From positions 49,621,391-49,685,390 of the forward strand of contig CM054179.1 in assembly GCA_028829895.1 (NCBI GenBank): 64,000 nucleotides of DNA. Direction: 5' to 3'. Below are positions 23,461-34,943 of this stretch, in pieces. This DNA is from Sinotaia quadrata (taxonomy: Eukaryota; Mollusca; Gastropoda; Architaenioglossa; Viviparidae). The notes under the pieces are model-generated. The model saw only the letters and a program-made list of their open reading frames with translations, was not told the origin of the DNA and searched no databases. Within the stretch, counting starts at the first letter, position 1. Each line of letters begins with the position of its first letter. The position numbers and the translations under genes are program-made.

Positions 23461-23468
23461 CACTAGCT
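23461..23468. repeat. Target-site duplication, right copy (cactagct)
   Basis: Exact match of the 8 bp to the left of the element. Confidence 0.9.
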
Positions 23469-23477
23469 TATGCATTA

Positions 23478-23635
23478 GTGTAATCACTTAAGACAGAAAT
23501 CCAGTAGTCAAATGTGACGTGAACTTTACGTGACAGCGTAATCACTTGAGACAGAAATCCGGCAGTCAAGTGAGACGCGAACTTCACGTGTCAGTATAAT
23601 CACTTAAAAGAGAAATCCGGCAGTCAAGTGTGACT
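23478..23635. repeat. 58-bp minisatellite, 2.7 copies
   Basis: The units share taatcactt, gacagaaatccggcagtcaa and gaacttcacgtg. The array starts ten bp after the hAT target-site duplication. Confidence 0.92.
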
Positions 23636-23675
23636 ATATGCGGTATGTCCGTGAAACTAGCCTCATTGTAGAGAT

Positions 23676-23860
23676 TGACTGCCATCACGTCAACATGCCT
23701 GCCTGGCTGACTGAATGCCATCACGTCAACACGCCTGACTGACTGACTGAATGCCATCACGCCAACACGCCTGCCTGACTGACTGAATGCCATCACGCCA
23801 ACACGCCTGACTGACTGACTGAATGCTAACACGCCTGACTGACTGACTGCCTTTCTGCCA
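23676..23860. repeat. 36-bp minisatellite, about 5 copies
   Basis: The unit is gaatgccatcacgccaacac plus gcctgactgactgact. Shorter gactgcct-type derivatives continue to about 23945. Confidence 0.93.
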
Positions 23861-23945
23861 ACATACCTGCCTACTGCCTAAATGTCTGATTGCCTGCAAC
23901 ATGTTCCCTGACTGCCTGCAAATATGCTTGCCTGCCCGACTTGGT

Positions 23946-24840
23946 AAATACTCACTACATTCAAGCACTTGCTCATGATTGCAGATGAACGTAAAATCGT
24001 ATCCAATACGTACAAATTAATATTACTGTCAAGAAGATAGTGTCAAGTTCTGTCATGTATGACTGATATTACTAAAAAATGAAAATTGAAGGGTACTAAA
24101 CAGTGAAAACAACAAAGGCAGAAAGCATTAAGATGTCTAAAAATAAGAAATTGGAATGACAAAGTGTCATTAACATTCGGCTAAGCTATTTTATCATTAA
24201 CAAATGTTACTTTATATATTAAAGAAATAAGTATGAACAAAATCTCGCTTCGCACAAATTCACTCTCGAATATTAAGATCTCTCTTACTTCGTTTCATGA
24301 GCGGTGTATGTGTATTTTTAGCTCCTGTTCGTCTAGGTTAGCCGGCTAAGCACCTGCTGAATATTCCCCCCCCCCCCCCCATATGTTCAAAGTGATATAA
24401 CAAGTGAGAACGAATATTAATTTTAATTTCTGGAGTTTCCGTTTCAATGTCTAAGTCTGAAATTATCTTTGAATATATCATATTGAATTTTCTTTAGAAA
24501 GACATTTAACTTTTAAAATAAACAACGGAAAATGGCAAGCTAGTTACAGACAACTTTATCACCGCCTACTAAAATCCCACACGTGTCCTAGAAAGAGGAG
24601 CAATTATTTATCTAAGAAATCCCTTAAAGTTCAATTGGACCAAAGGAAACCGCCAGCACTAAGACTGCTTTCTTGGAGCGATCAATCACAGCCAATATTT
24701 AGATTTCCAACAGGCGTCCAACGATCTTGCTTGGGACCAACCCGGATTTCTGGATTACAACTGTTACCATTTAAATTTCAAAATTTTTACAAAGCAATAT
24801 TAATAATCAGATAAGCAAGCTAAAATGAACTAGTTTTTCG
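23946..24840. other. Unique AT-rich sequence with a C run
   Basis: A run of 14 C lies at about 24367-24380. No gene is seen. Confidence 0.5.
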
Positions 24841-24841
24841 G

Positions 24842-24975
24842 AATCTAAATTAAGATGCTTGTGCTCAGAATCTAAATTAAGACGCTTGTGTTCAGAATCT
24901 AAATTAAGACGCTTGTGTTCAGAATCTAAATTAAGACGCTTGTGTTCAGAATCTTAATTAAGATGCTTTTGCTCT
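24842..24975. repeat. 27-bp minisatellite, about 5 copies
   Basis: The unit is aatctaaattaagacgcttg plus tgttcag. The first and last copies have atgctt variants. Confidence 0.95.
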
Positions 24976-25221
24976 GTGCAAGTCCAATAAATACAATGAT
25001 GTTGTGCAAACACTTTATTTTAAAAAAAAATAAGCTACATGTATTGATATTAGAAATATTGAGACACATACAATGTGGAATAAATCTAAAACTTTTTAAT
25101 CCGTCTTTTGCGGTAATATGTATGTGACGTGTTCACTAATAAGAGAAGGCACTTATTTTTAATTCAATTTATATTGACACATCCACGATGTAAAAAGGTA
25201 TTTAAAACTAGTGTTAAACTA

Positions 25222-25367
25222 TTAGCTTAATCACCATATCCTCTATGGTTGGATCTCTTTTAATAAACTTAGCTTAATCACCATATTTTGTATGTTTGGA
25301 TCTCTTTTAATAAACTTAACTTACTCACCACATACTGTATGCTTGGGTCTCTTTTAATAAACTTAGA
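25222..25367. repeat. 47-bp minisatellite, 3 copies
   Basis: Units share gcttaatcaccatat and tggatctcttttaataaact. A 15-bp piece (taatcaccatatcct) also occurs near 62930, perhaps the same family. Confidence 0.93.
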
Positions 25368-28110
25368 AAATGACGGTAGAGATGGAGAAATAACAGGGAA
25401 ATTTAGCAACGCCTGTTCTGATTTTGTCACGCTGGTGATGATTATGGGGGAAAAAAGTCTATACCATTAGTGTGATAATATATTAAACAAATTATGTAAT
25501 TTTAACAAATTTTCATATTATTAATTTTTTCTCTTATATAAGGGTTTTCCCCAGTCTTACGCCTCCATTGAGAGACATCTGTTAGGGATTAAGCTAGAGT
25601 TGACGAAATGCCTGTTTACCTAGTTTGGGGAAATTGGGTTAGATCATAGGTGAAGGTCGCACCAAAAATCGGATACTAACTATCCATGCACCAGTCATTT
25701 GTTTTCCGGTAATGACTTAGTGCTAAGTTGTGAACTGACCTTTCCCTCATTCATAAAACCACCTGAATGAGCGGGTCACGCCAGATGCTACACCCATTTA
25801 CACAGGAAAATAGAGAACGTCCAGGACCACACGAAAACACCTAGTGGTAATACCTTGATTTATCTCCAAAATCAAAATCCTTTTGTAATCTATTATATAT
25901 ATATTTTATATTGTGAAGGTATGTAGAATATATTCTTGTGAATTTTATTGCTGTTAAGATAATGCATTTTTCTACAGAGCTAAGTGGCACAGTGATATTA
26001 CATTTGTAAATGTGGTGAGAACTCGGTGTATGTAATTGTTTACTGTTGATTAATTGCTATCACAGAAGAGTTAACATGCGCTGTGTGATCACTAGCTAAA
26101 ATTGTATTACGAGCAACTATGGAGTAAGGAAAATATATATTTGTAAAGATTTACATATTTGAATTTCCAGGTAATATAAATTGTGAATTAGTGGAAATTG
26201 TAAAGAATGATTAATGCTGCTGCTATAAGGCCCACAAAAGTCATTATTGTCACCCAAAGCTATAATGTAAATAACTATGTATTGCAGCAGGTCTCAGTTC
26301 TACCTCACAACTCAGATCCTAATTGCCAGCTGTTCCTTGACACAGAAGTCCAACTTGCTAAAGTGTGGAGTCCGGGAGCCATAACATAGCTTGTCGGACC
26401 TTGAGGGTTGCCAAGGGTCATGGAGGTCAGCATGCATCAGTGGATGACAACAACACGTGCTTCATGCAGATAAGTCCAAAGGGACAACCAAGATAAAATT
26501 TCCATGGTGTGGCTAACTAAAGACTTTCTGGGTCGCACGTTAATCTGCTGTACTCACAGAAATCAATTCGTTAATTTTTCTTGTTTCAATCTAAATTTAT
26601 TGTTATTAAATTTTATTGTTAAATTTTTGTAAACTGTTATCTCTCTATGTTATTACATGAGTGTATGTAATCGACCAATGGAATACAACTGATTGGGGGT
26701 TAGAGCCAGGAATAACAGATAAAGAATCAATAATCATTAATCTATAAATACAAGGGAGATAATGTTATCAGTCGCAAGAAATCAACTAGCTTATCCGACT
26801 AAATGTCATGAGCAATCATGAGATTGGGGCATTTGAAGGGAGATAAGTTAGGCAAGTCCAGCTGTCGCTAATGTTGAGGATTATCCTATAAATTAATGAT
26901 TAATGCCTAAATTAAGACAGGGTCGTAAAATGGAAACTGGACATGTGACAGAGAGCAAAATAACAACAACAAAAAATACACTGGTGCAATGATACCACAG
27001 TCTGTTATAAAACGGAGGAAAGATAGAATAGCATATCCAAGTTTACAGAAAAGTTTTGTAAATGGCATTGTACGTTTCCGATGATTGTCGAATAATTCCG
27101 AACAAAAGGGCTCCCTAACCTTTCTGCACCAATCTCTATTCTGTGATGCAAGTTAGTTGACTAGAACAAACAACGACAACAAAATGAACTCTGATAGCTA
27201 AAATGGGGGGGGGGGAGGTTGGGTAGGTGGAATCATGCATTTGATATAGATAAATGTTGGTGAGACTACGAGTTCCTGCATACATGCAGAGTGAAGATGA
27301 GGGTTCTACTAAGTCAAGCAGAATCACCCTTGACCTTTTTCATTTATAGACGTTTGTTAGAATATCGGCGATACATGCACAAAAATGATATATTTTAAAC
27401 AACAACGTGCTAATACTCTTGAAAGAGGTGCTCACCTGGCGGTTTCAGCATAGCTTAACTCAGAAACAGTACCTTGCACTCTCACCTCATGACACATACA
27501 GCGTGACCTCGCAAATTTATCACGTGTACGCTGCGCGAGCCCCAAGAACATTACTCAGTGCAGGCAAACAGATGCAGTTGCTTAGGAAATTCAGTCTCTT
27601 GTGAATCAGGCTACTTCATTAGGACATCTGCCGGAATATTTCTTCAAGTTAAAGAAAACTTAAAATATGGATTGCTCTAGAAAGATATACAAATTGTAAA
27701 AAAATTAATCGGGGGCTGGGGAGAACTGTTTAAGAGGGAGGGTTGAGGAAAAGGAGAACCGCATTCTTTACAAAAGTGTGACACAAAGATTATACAATGA
27801 GATCATACATTTAACGAGCCAGCAAACACATACACTCGGATGAGCATGATAACTGGAGTTTAGTAAACAAGGGCTTTCGTTTCGATGGATTTCAAAAGTA
27901 AAACGTTAACATGAAAAAAAACAACAACAAAAAAAACCCACGTAAAACACACTAGGCAAAGTGTAAGACTATGATTATGCGAGTGTACATATATGTATGC
28001 GAGAGGGGCTTATGCATGCGAGTAGGACTACACTTTGATTAAACTATGTGAGAAAGAATGCAATTTCTATGAAATATTCGGACAATATGTATGCGAATTT
28101 GTTAATATTA
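25368..28110. other. Longest largely unrepeated stretch; no gene recognised
   Basis: This 2.7-kb region has few repeats: a G run at about 27205-27216 and an AT tract near 25890. Open frames (26207-26389, 27407-27604) are short and carry no domain that I know. A tatataaggg string at 25536 is TATA-like but isolated. It could hold old transposon sequence or regulatory DNA. Confidence 0.45.
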
Positions 28111-28111
28111 A

Positions 28112-28179
28112 TATTGTGTGTGTGTGTGTGTTTGCGCGTGCCTCTGTGTTTGCATGTACGACTTTGTCTCCTAATATAA

Positions 28180-28266
<87 letters not shown>
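28112..28266. repeat. (GT)n tracts, the main one of 43 units
   Basis: A short GT run at 28116-28131 and an uninterrupted 86-bp run at 28181-28266, which abuts duplicated copy B. Confidence 0.97.
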
Positions 28267-28267
<1 letters not shown>

Positions 28268-30058
28268 TATGGGTGTGTGTTTGGTTGTGTCCCTGTACGT
28301 GAGTGAGAATGGACAAAATTTTTGCACATAAGACTGTGAGCAATGAACTGAACTATATGAACATTATTTGATCATTACTTACACATACAATAGGCCTATA
28401 TATATATATGCTAATCAGTATATTCAACCAATAAAAATACATAGCAATAGCAATATTACAAATTACTAGAAAATACTTATTTTTAACGAAACCCTAAACA
28501 TTAATATTAATTACATGGTGCATTGACACACGACGGTGAAAGATCTATGTTTGTGTAAATTTTCTTCAGCATCAAGTCTACAGTCTAGAAGACGAATGTC
28601 CCGAGCAGCAAGTCTGTGTCACCGTGACACTGTTGTCTGCTGTAAACCTTATCACTTTGCAGAACTTTAAGTTGTGTTGAGCTTGTTTTCCTTCTTTTTT
28701 TTCTTTCTCTCTCGCTTGAACGTTGTATCTGACTTTCTTGCTCTGAGAAGCAGAAATCTTCAACATATGAAGAACTTAATACATTCGTTGACAATGTAAA
28801 ATAATATTGATTCGGTTTGGGCTTTGTTGACTATGTGTAATAGAGTGATATATACTATATTTTCACATAAGGCGTGCATATTTATAACGGATGAACATAC
28901 TTCAATACTGCTAACTAGACTACAGACTACATAGCTGTAAGTTGTAGGGATTTGCATTTAACGAACATACTTATTTAGTACTGCTAACTAGACTACAGAC
29001 TATATAACTGTAAGGTTGTAGGGATTTGTATTTAACGAACATACTTCTTTAGTACTGCTAACTAGACTACAGACTATATAACTGTAAGGTTGTAGGAATT
29101 TGTATTTAACGAACATACCTATTTAGTACTGCTAACTAGACTACAGACTATATAACTGTAAGGTTGTAGGGATTTGTATTTAACGAACAAACTTCTTTAG
29201 ACTGCTAACTAGACTACAGACTATATAACTGTAAGGTTGTAGGGATTTGTATTTAACGAACATACTTCTTTAGTACTGCTAACTAGACTACAGACTATAT
29301 AACTGTAAGGTTGTAGGGATTTGTATTTAACGAACATACTTCTTTAGTACTGCTAACTAGACTACAGACTATATAACTGTAAGGTTGTAGGGATTTGTAT
29401 TTAACGAACAAACTTCTTTAGTACTGCTAACTAGACTACAGACTACATAACTGTAAGGTTGTAGGGATTTGTATTTAACGAACAAACTTCTTTAGTACTG
29501 CTAACTAGACTACAGACTATATAACTGTAAAGTTGTAGGGATTTGTATTTAACGAACATACTTATTTAGTACTGCTAACTAGACTACAAACTATATAACT
29601 GTAAGGTTGTAGGGATTTGTATTTAACGAACATACTTCTTTAGTACTGCTAACTAGACCACAGACTACATAACTGTAAGGTTGTAGGGATTTGTATTTAA
29701 CGAACATACTTCTTTAGTACTGCTAACTAGACCACAGACTACATAACTGTAAGGTTGTAGGGATTTGTATTTAACGAACAAACTATTTTGTCAAAGAGAA
29801 TGCTAACGTGTTTCGTGTTCGAGCAAAGTCTAAACTATCCAAAAATAGTATAAATAGACACCCCACTACTTATACAGGCAACAAAATAAAAAATAATTAA
29901 AGAGACAGCAACCAGTTATCTGACCGACATGACAATTAATTTGATGGAATTTCTCACCCGTATCGAATTCAAAATAGCAAAGCCTCTCAACAGAAGTATA
30001 ATACGTCATATTTGTGCTTTCAGTCAGAGTGAGTATTCACCAACAGTGCGTCAAGCTA
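28267..30058. repeat. Duplicated block, copy B, with expanded internal array
   Basis: Matches copy A (2728-3677) on both sides of an internal minisatellite. The left arm is 28272-28892 and the right arm 29776-30058. The TGACGTCA in copy A (3627) is atacgtca here. Copy B is about 0.8 kb longer, nearly all from the tandem expansion. Confidence 0.92.
28893..29775. repeat. 74-bp minisatellite, 12 units, inside copy B
   Basis: Unit starts are at 28893, 28963, 29037, 29111, 29185, 29258, 29332, 29406, 29480, 29554, 29628 and 29702. Each contains tactgctaactagactacag and aactgtaaggttgtagggat. The first unit is closest to the single unit in copy A (3333-3403: both have gcattt and ttca), so expansion probably spread rightward from it. 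Confidence 0.95.
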
Positions 30059-30127
30059 ACCGAAGTAAACACAATCACATTATTAAATGATGACCCGAGT
30101 GATCAAGCGCACACGTCTGGTTCTTCC

Positions 30128-30546
30128 GATCATACAAACTTACTCTAGGCTCGTCATCATACAAACTTACTCTAGGCTCGTCATCATACAAACTTACTCT
30201 AGGCTCGTCATCATACAAACTTACTCTAGGCTCGTCATCATACAAACTTACTCTAGGCTCGTCATCATACAAACTTACTCTAGGCTCGTCATCATACAGA
30301 CTTACTCTAGGCTCGTCATCATACAGACTTACTCTAAGCTCGTCATCATACAAACTTACTCTAAGCTCGTCATCATACAAACTTACTCTAAGCTCGTCAT
30401 CATACAAACTTACTCTAGGCTCGTCATCATACAAACTTACTCTAAGCTCGTCATCGTACAAACTTACTCTAAGCTCGTCATCATACAAACTTACTTTAAG
30501 CTCGTCATCATACAAACTTACTCTAAGCTCGTCATCATACAAACGA
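30128..30546. repeat. 27-bp minisatellite, about 15 copies
   Basis: The unit is cttactctaggctcgtcatc plus atacaaa. Left copies mostly read ctaggctc and right copies mostly ctaagctc, with one intruding copy. Both strands remain open as a nine-residue repeat. It begins about 70 bp after duplicated copy B. Confidence 0.96.
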
Positions 30547-30635
30547 CACCCGAAATGTCTAGGAAGACTGGTCATCCTGGATCAAATGGGAAAGAACATA
30601 ATTAGTTGGAACCATTTATGCTAAGTTTGGGTCCG

Positions 30636-30637
<2 letters not shown>

Positions 30638-30708
<71 letters not shown>
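30638..30708. repeat. (GT)n microsatellite
   Basis: Uninterrupted GT run of about 35 units. Confidence 0.97.
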
Positions 30709-30712
<4 letters not shown>

Positions 30713-30764
30713 GTACCGTACATTTTGTTCAAAATTTCTTTCGCTAAAGCTGTTAAGTTGTTAA

Positions 30765-30798
30765 GTTAATGGAGAGAGGCAGAATCCTCTCCATTAAC
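30765..30798. repeat. Perfect 12-bp inverted repeat (hairpin)
   Basis: gttaatggagag (30765-30776) pairs exactly with ctctccattaac (30787-30798) around a 10-nt loop. There is no following T run. Confidence 0.85.
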
Positions 30799-30855
30799 GT
30801 AGTACGTGTGTAATTGTTCCCACAGTCACAGACAGCAAAATAACAACACATTGGA

Positions 30856-30952
30856 GCAAAGAAAGTGCTTAATAAACTTATGTCATTGTTAGTCTAGTAA
30901 AAACAAACTGTAGCAAAGAAAGTGCTTAATAAACTTATGTCATTGTTAGTCT
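30856..30952. repeat. 57-bp direct repeat, two copies
   Basis: Forty identical bases (starting gcaaagaaagtgcttaataa) occur at 30856 and 30913. Confidence 0.95.
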
Positions 30953-30959
30953 GATAATG

Positions 30960-31590
30960 CTAATGCTCTGACAGTAGGAATTTAGCTTTAATGTTAAAGT
31001 TGAAATTAAGCACCCAAGAAGAAAGTGTCACGCTATTAATTTTTCTGTTTTAAAATAAACCTAAGATTAAAGAAATTACTGAACCATAAACTATGTGCTA
31101 AAAGCATTTCAGAAAAAAAACAACAACAAAATTTGGCAGGTACTTGTATGTCATCGAGATAATAGACGTTGTCTGTGTCAGTGTTTAACATATCGAATCT
31201 CTTTATCTGTGAATGTCAGCAATAAACAAATTATGGCAACAAACTACAGAAATATTCTGTGCTGAAAATGAAAACGTTTTAATGGTCGAATAATAATAAT
31301 AATGTTTATTACAGTCAATAACGACCAATCGTTGATTTGAATTAGATATTTTTCATCCGCACCATTAAAATACATTACAATAATTCTTTGGAAAGCGGGT
31401 TTGTTTGTTTTTTAAGGCAGGCTATTCAAATTCCAAAAACATGAGGAAATGCATGAAAGATGAGTGCGACTTCGAAGAATCGCTCACAAAATAACTCAAT
31501 AATGTTTCTTCCAAAACAGCTCTGCATTTCTTACTTTGTCAGTGATTAATTTATAGTTTATAAAAGTGTTTTATAATCGAGTGACAAATA
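30960..31590. other. Unique AT-rich sequence, no gene seen
   Basis: A short aat-trinucleotide run near 31290 is the only structure noted. Confidence 0.5.
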
Positions 31591-31594
31591 AAGC

Positions 31595-32034
31595 AACACG
31601 GAGCTTGCTAGTAAATGTGCTGATTTGTATACAAGTGATAAAACAAGCTACTAAATATGCTGATACGTATACACGTGATAAAACAAGCTACTAAATATGC
31701 TGATACGTATACACGTGATAAAACAAGCTACTAAATATGCTGATACGTATACACGTGATAAAACAAGCTACTAAATATGCTGATACGTATACACGTGATA
31801 AAACAAGCTACTAAATATGCTGATACGTATACACGTGATAAAACAAGCTACTAAATATGCTGATACGTATACACGTGATAAAACAAGCTACTAAATATGC
31901 TGATACGTATACACGTGATAAAACAAGCTACTAAATATGCTGATACGTATACACGTGATAAAACAAGCTACTAAATATGCTGATACGTATACACGTGATA
32001 AAACAAGCTACTAAATATGCTGATACGTATACAC
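31595..32034. repeat. 40-bp minisatellite, ten identical units plus one diverged, with CACGTG at unit junctions
   Basis: From 31635 to 32034 the unit (gtgataaaacaagctactaa followed by atatgctgatacgtatacac) repeats ten times with no differences that I can see. A diverged first unit precedes it at 31595. Each internal junction creates CACGTG, giving nine E-boxes at 31672 and every 40 bp to 31992. It is the most homogeneous array in the window, so it is recent or under active homogenisation. Confidence 0.97.
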
Positions 32035-32035
32035 G

Positions 32036-32180
32036 CACAACCGCAATACGATTTACTGTGCGCTGCAATGCGCAAAGCATTATTGTTATTACAGCATCAA
32101 CCAGCAGCGCATGCGCAAAGCTGGGTCATTACGTACATTGCGCGTGGGAAAGAAATATGGTGGAAGCGAAAATTAAATGA
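32036..32180. promoter_or_regulatory. CpG-rich candidate promoter with NRF1-like palindrome
   Basis: Directly after the 40-bp array the sequence becomes CpG-rich. It contains GCGCATGCGC (32107-32116), the core of the vertebrate NRF1 site, plus other tgcgca-type pieces and an atatggtgg string near 32156. No downstream exon is recognised, so promoter function is only an inference. Confidence 0.3.
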
Positions 32181-32530
32181 GACTTTTTTCCGGTCAAAAG
32201 AGCGAAAGAATACGCTATTATTTTTCTAACATTTGTTTCCTAGTACTGTGCTGAATGCTGCCTTCAGTAGTTGCCGATTTCGCTAGAAAAGTATAACCAT
32301 TCTTGAAAAAGTCATTGAATGAAATATTTGGCGAACGTGTTTTAATATGCCTTAGAGTTGTTTAAAATAAAATTTGAACAGGTGACAAACCTTTATTCAT
32401 TAGAACACATCCATTTATAGTTTGTAAGCCTTTCTTTATACTTTTATAAATGTTTATCTCCTAATTTTGATTGATAGTGATTTACATGAATGATCGTGAT
32501 TGATAACCCTGGGAAAAAAAACAAACTAAA
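32181..32530. other. Unique AT-rich sequence
   Basis: Nothing recognised. Confidence 0.5.
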
Positions 32531-32534
32531 TAAA

Positions 32535-32672
32535 GCATCACATATCGAGGAAACCACAGATATTCCCCATTGCATTGCCCCACATAAAGTACATGTATAT
32601 CTGTTTCTCATCCATAATGTAAACAGTGAATCACACATCGAGGAAACCTGAGATTTTCCCATTGGATTGTTT
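32535..32672. repeat. 93-bp direct repeat, two diverged copies
   Basis: tcacatatcgaggaaacc (32538) and tcacacatcgaggaaacc (32631), each followed by a similar ttccccattg-type segment. Confidence 0.8.
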
Positions 32673-32888
32673 TGTCTCGCTGAAAATTGTTCTCTTTGTA
32701 ATACATAACGTGAACAATAAGGATGAGAAGTTCCAGTGTATACTTCAGTAATAATATTTATCCCTTTCAGGTGTTCAGTCTCTCAAATATCGGTAAGAAA
32801 ATTCACTAAAAATAGTGTCAAATATGATTACACCTAAAATTCATCATAACGAAAACAGCAAGTGTAACATAAGAATTATACATATATA

Positions 32889-32922
32889 CACTAATCGAGA
32901 AAGCAAGAGTAAATAAACTAGA

Positions 32923-32982
<60 letters not shown>

Positions 32983-33105
32983 TAATCAAAACAGCAAGAG
33001 TAAAAAATGTATATATATCTACTAATCAAAGCAGCAAGAGTAAAAAATATTTATAATACATTCATACTAATCAAAACAACAAGAGTAATATATATATATA
33101 TACTA
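32889..33105. repeat. AT microsatellite inside a degenerate repeat of aatcaaaacagcaagagtaa
   Basis: Four copies of a ctaatcaaaacagcaagagt motif alternate with AT runs. The longest pure AT run is 32934-32980. The microsatellite grew inside the unit of the larger array. Confidence 0.9.
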
Positions 33106-33205
33106 TTCATTCTTAGAAGATTATATGCAATAAAAATTCGTGGATATAATCAACTACGAAGAGGCTTTTGTGCTGACCGAACAGTTGGCCCGTGATATCT
33201 CTGAG

Positions 33206-33323
33206 CATTTCAATTGGGGCACATATTATCAATAACATTTCTGCTAGTTCTAAGATGATATATACATTTCAATTGGGGCACATATTGTCAATAACATTTC
33301 TGCTAGTTCTAAGATGATATATG
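33206..33323. repeat. 59-bp direct repeat, two copies
   Basis: catttcaattggggcacata begins at 33206 and 33265. The copies differ at about two positions. Confidence 0.95.
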
Positions 33324-34940
33324 CATTATAACGTTAATAGTTCGAAAATTTAATCCAAAACGTTTACCATCTGAATAGGCACGAGCAAAACACTATGTAG
33401 GCTATATCTAATAATAATAAGTTTTTTCTTGCCTGTTTCTGCAGGGCAAACGTCTGTCACACTTAGACTGTGAAAGACGGCACGCGTTTTCAATTAGTAC
33501 ATTTCTCCCTGATTAATTTGATCTGCGGGGCTAGTGATAGCCCCTGGCATTTCTGGACGAGGAGGGTATTAAGCCCTGTAGTCCTATCCCCCCTCGGAGA
33601 GAGATTACATATTCTGGTCAATTAAGTACTGCTACGAACTTCTTGCTCATCTGTATCATTTTACTTCCTAAGTACTCGGAGTCCGCGAACATGATTTAAT
33701 TATTTATTTCCAGTTCCATAAACCTGCAAACAATCACATCGAAAAGAAAGGGGCTGGAGGGATGTGGCTGGGTGGTGGTGATGTGGAGTGATCATTAGGA
33801 ATTAAAACGCTGAAAAGCTTAACTGATATCAAACTATGCTAAAATGAGTTAATAGTTAGTCAACAGTGCACAAAATAATCAATTCAAATCCGTATCAACT
33901 AGAGCCACCGAACGAGGGCTGAGAAAATACATTTAGAGGACACGACATGTATTTTCATTTCAGTTCTTTCGATATACAAACTTAGCAGACACTTGGCCGA
34001 AATGCCAATCTGATGAACTACGCAGATAAAAAAAAAAATAACCCACACATTTAAATCGTAAATTCTGCTCCCCGTTTTTTTTATTTTGGTAATAAATGAT
34101 AGGTTTATTTATAGTACAAAAGATTGAATTCTACCTTTCTAAAGTACTACTTATCCGGATCGCAAAAAGATAAATAAAACTCGGAAATGATAGTATGTTG
34201 ATAAAAGTTATAAAAATTATATTGACATCAAATGTTATCTCATTAGTTTGTTTCCACGCACTGATGCCTTGTGTCTACGAAGTGGTTTACTGAACGGTGC
34301 TTGTTCACTGGAGAAAGTCAGTTTGATTCACATGAGGGAGTCATCACGCCCCCCACCCCTACGACCACATCCCTAACATTATTGCTCATTAATATAATCA
34401 TTGTTTACTTTCAAACAAATAAAAAAAAATGTTTATTACACATTCTGACAATCGACACAGCGCTGTTTATGAGATGTGTGGAGAATTAACAGTTTATTGT
34501 ACACAAAACTTTGGATGGTTCAATTTGCTGAATATCATGTACTTTACATTTAAAAAAGCCGCCCTGTTAAAGAGATATAAATCTGAATGCTTCTGTGGCG
34601 GTGTAAATTTGCCTGTCCCTATCATTTAACTTAATTATTATATAGTTCGTTAAAGGTCAACGTGATTGTGACCTTCGGGTGCCGCGCATGACGACATTTC
34701 TGTGAGTACCTAAGTTAAAATAACAACTCAGGTGAAGAATATGCTAGAACTTGCTGATGTAATCCAAACCAGTCAAGAATGGATGGGTAATTTTTTAATA
34801 GTTTATAGGTTTACACAAAACGAATTAACCAAAAGATAGAGACGGAAACTTATCTGTAAAAGAAAGTTATATATTCTAATCAATTTGATTTTAGTAACTC
34901 AAGTCTGGTCATGAAGACGATCGTTAGATATTCATTTCAT
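33324..34940. other. Unique sequence including a hairpin-rich segment
   Basis: At 33525-33600 a perfect small hairpin (ggggcta-gtga-tagcccc) is followed by a gaggaggg...cccccctc pairing. A CpG-containing unique segment surrounds it. No coding exon is recognised. Confidence 0.45.
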
Positions 34941-34943
34941 AAA

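Noticed and set aside
25368..26760. Possible LTR retrotransposon or solo LTR
   Set aside because: A TATA-like string and long unique sequence are present, but no paired LTRs, primer-binding site, polypurine tract or target duplication was found.
30075..30605. Long open frames on both strands with DDELRVSLY or IIQTYSRLV repeats
   Set aside because: They are caused by the 27-bp array. Simultaneous openness on both strands argues for a repeat artefact.
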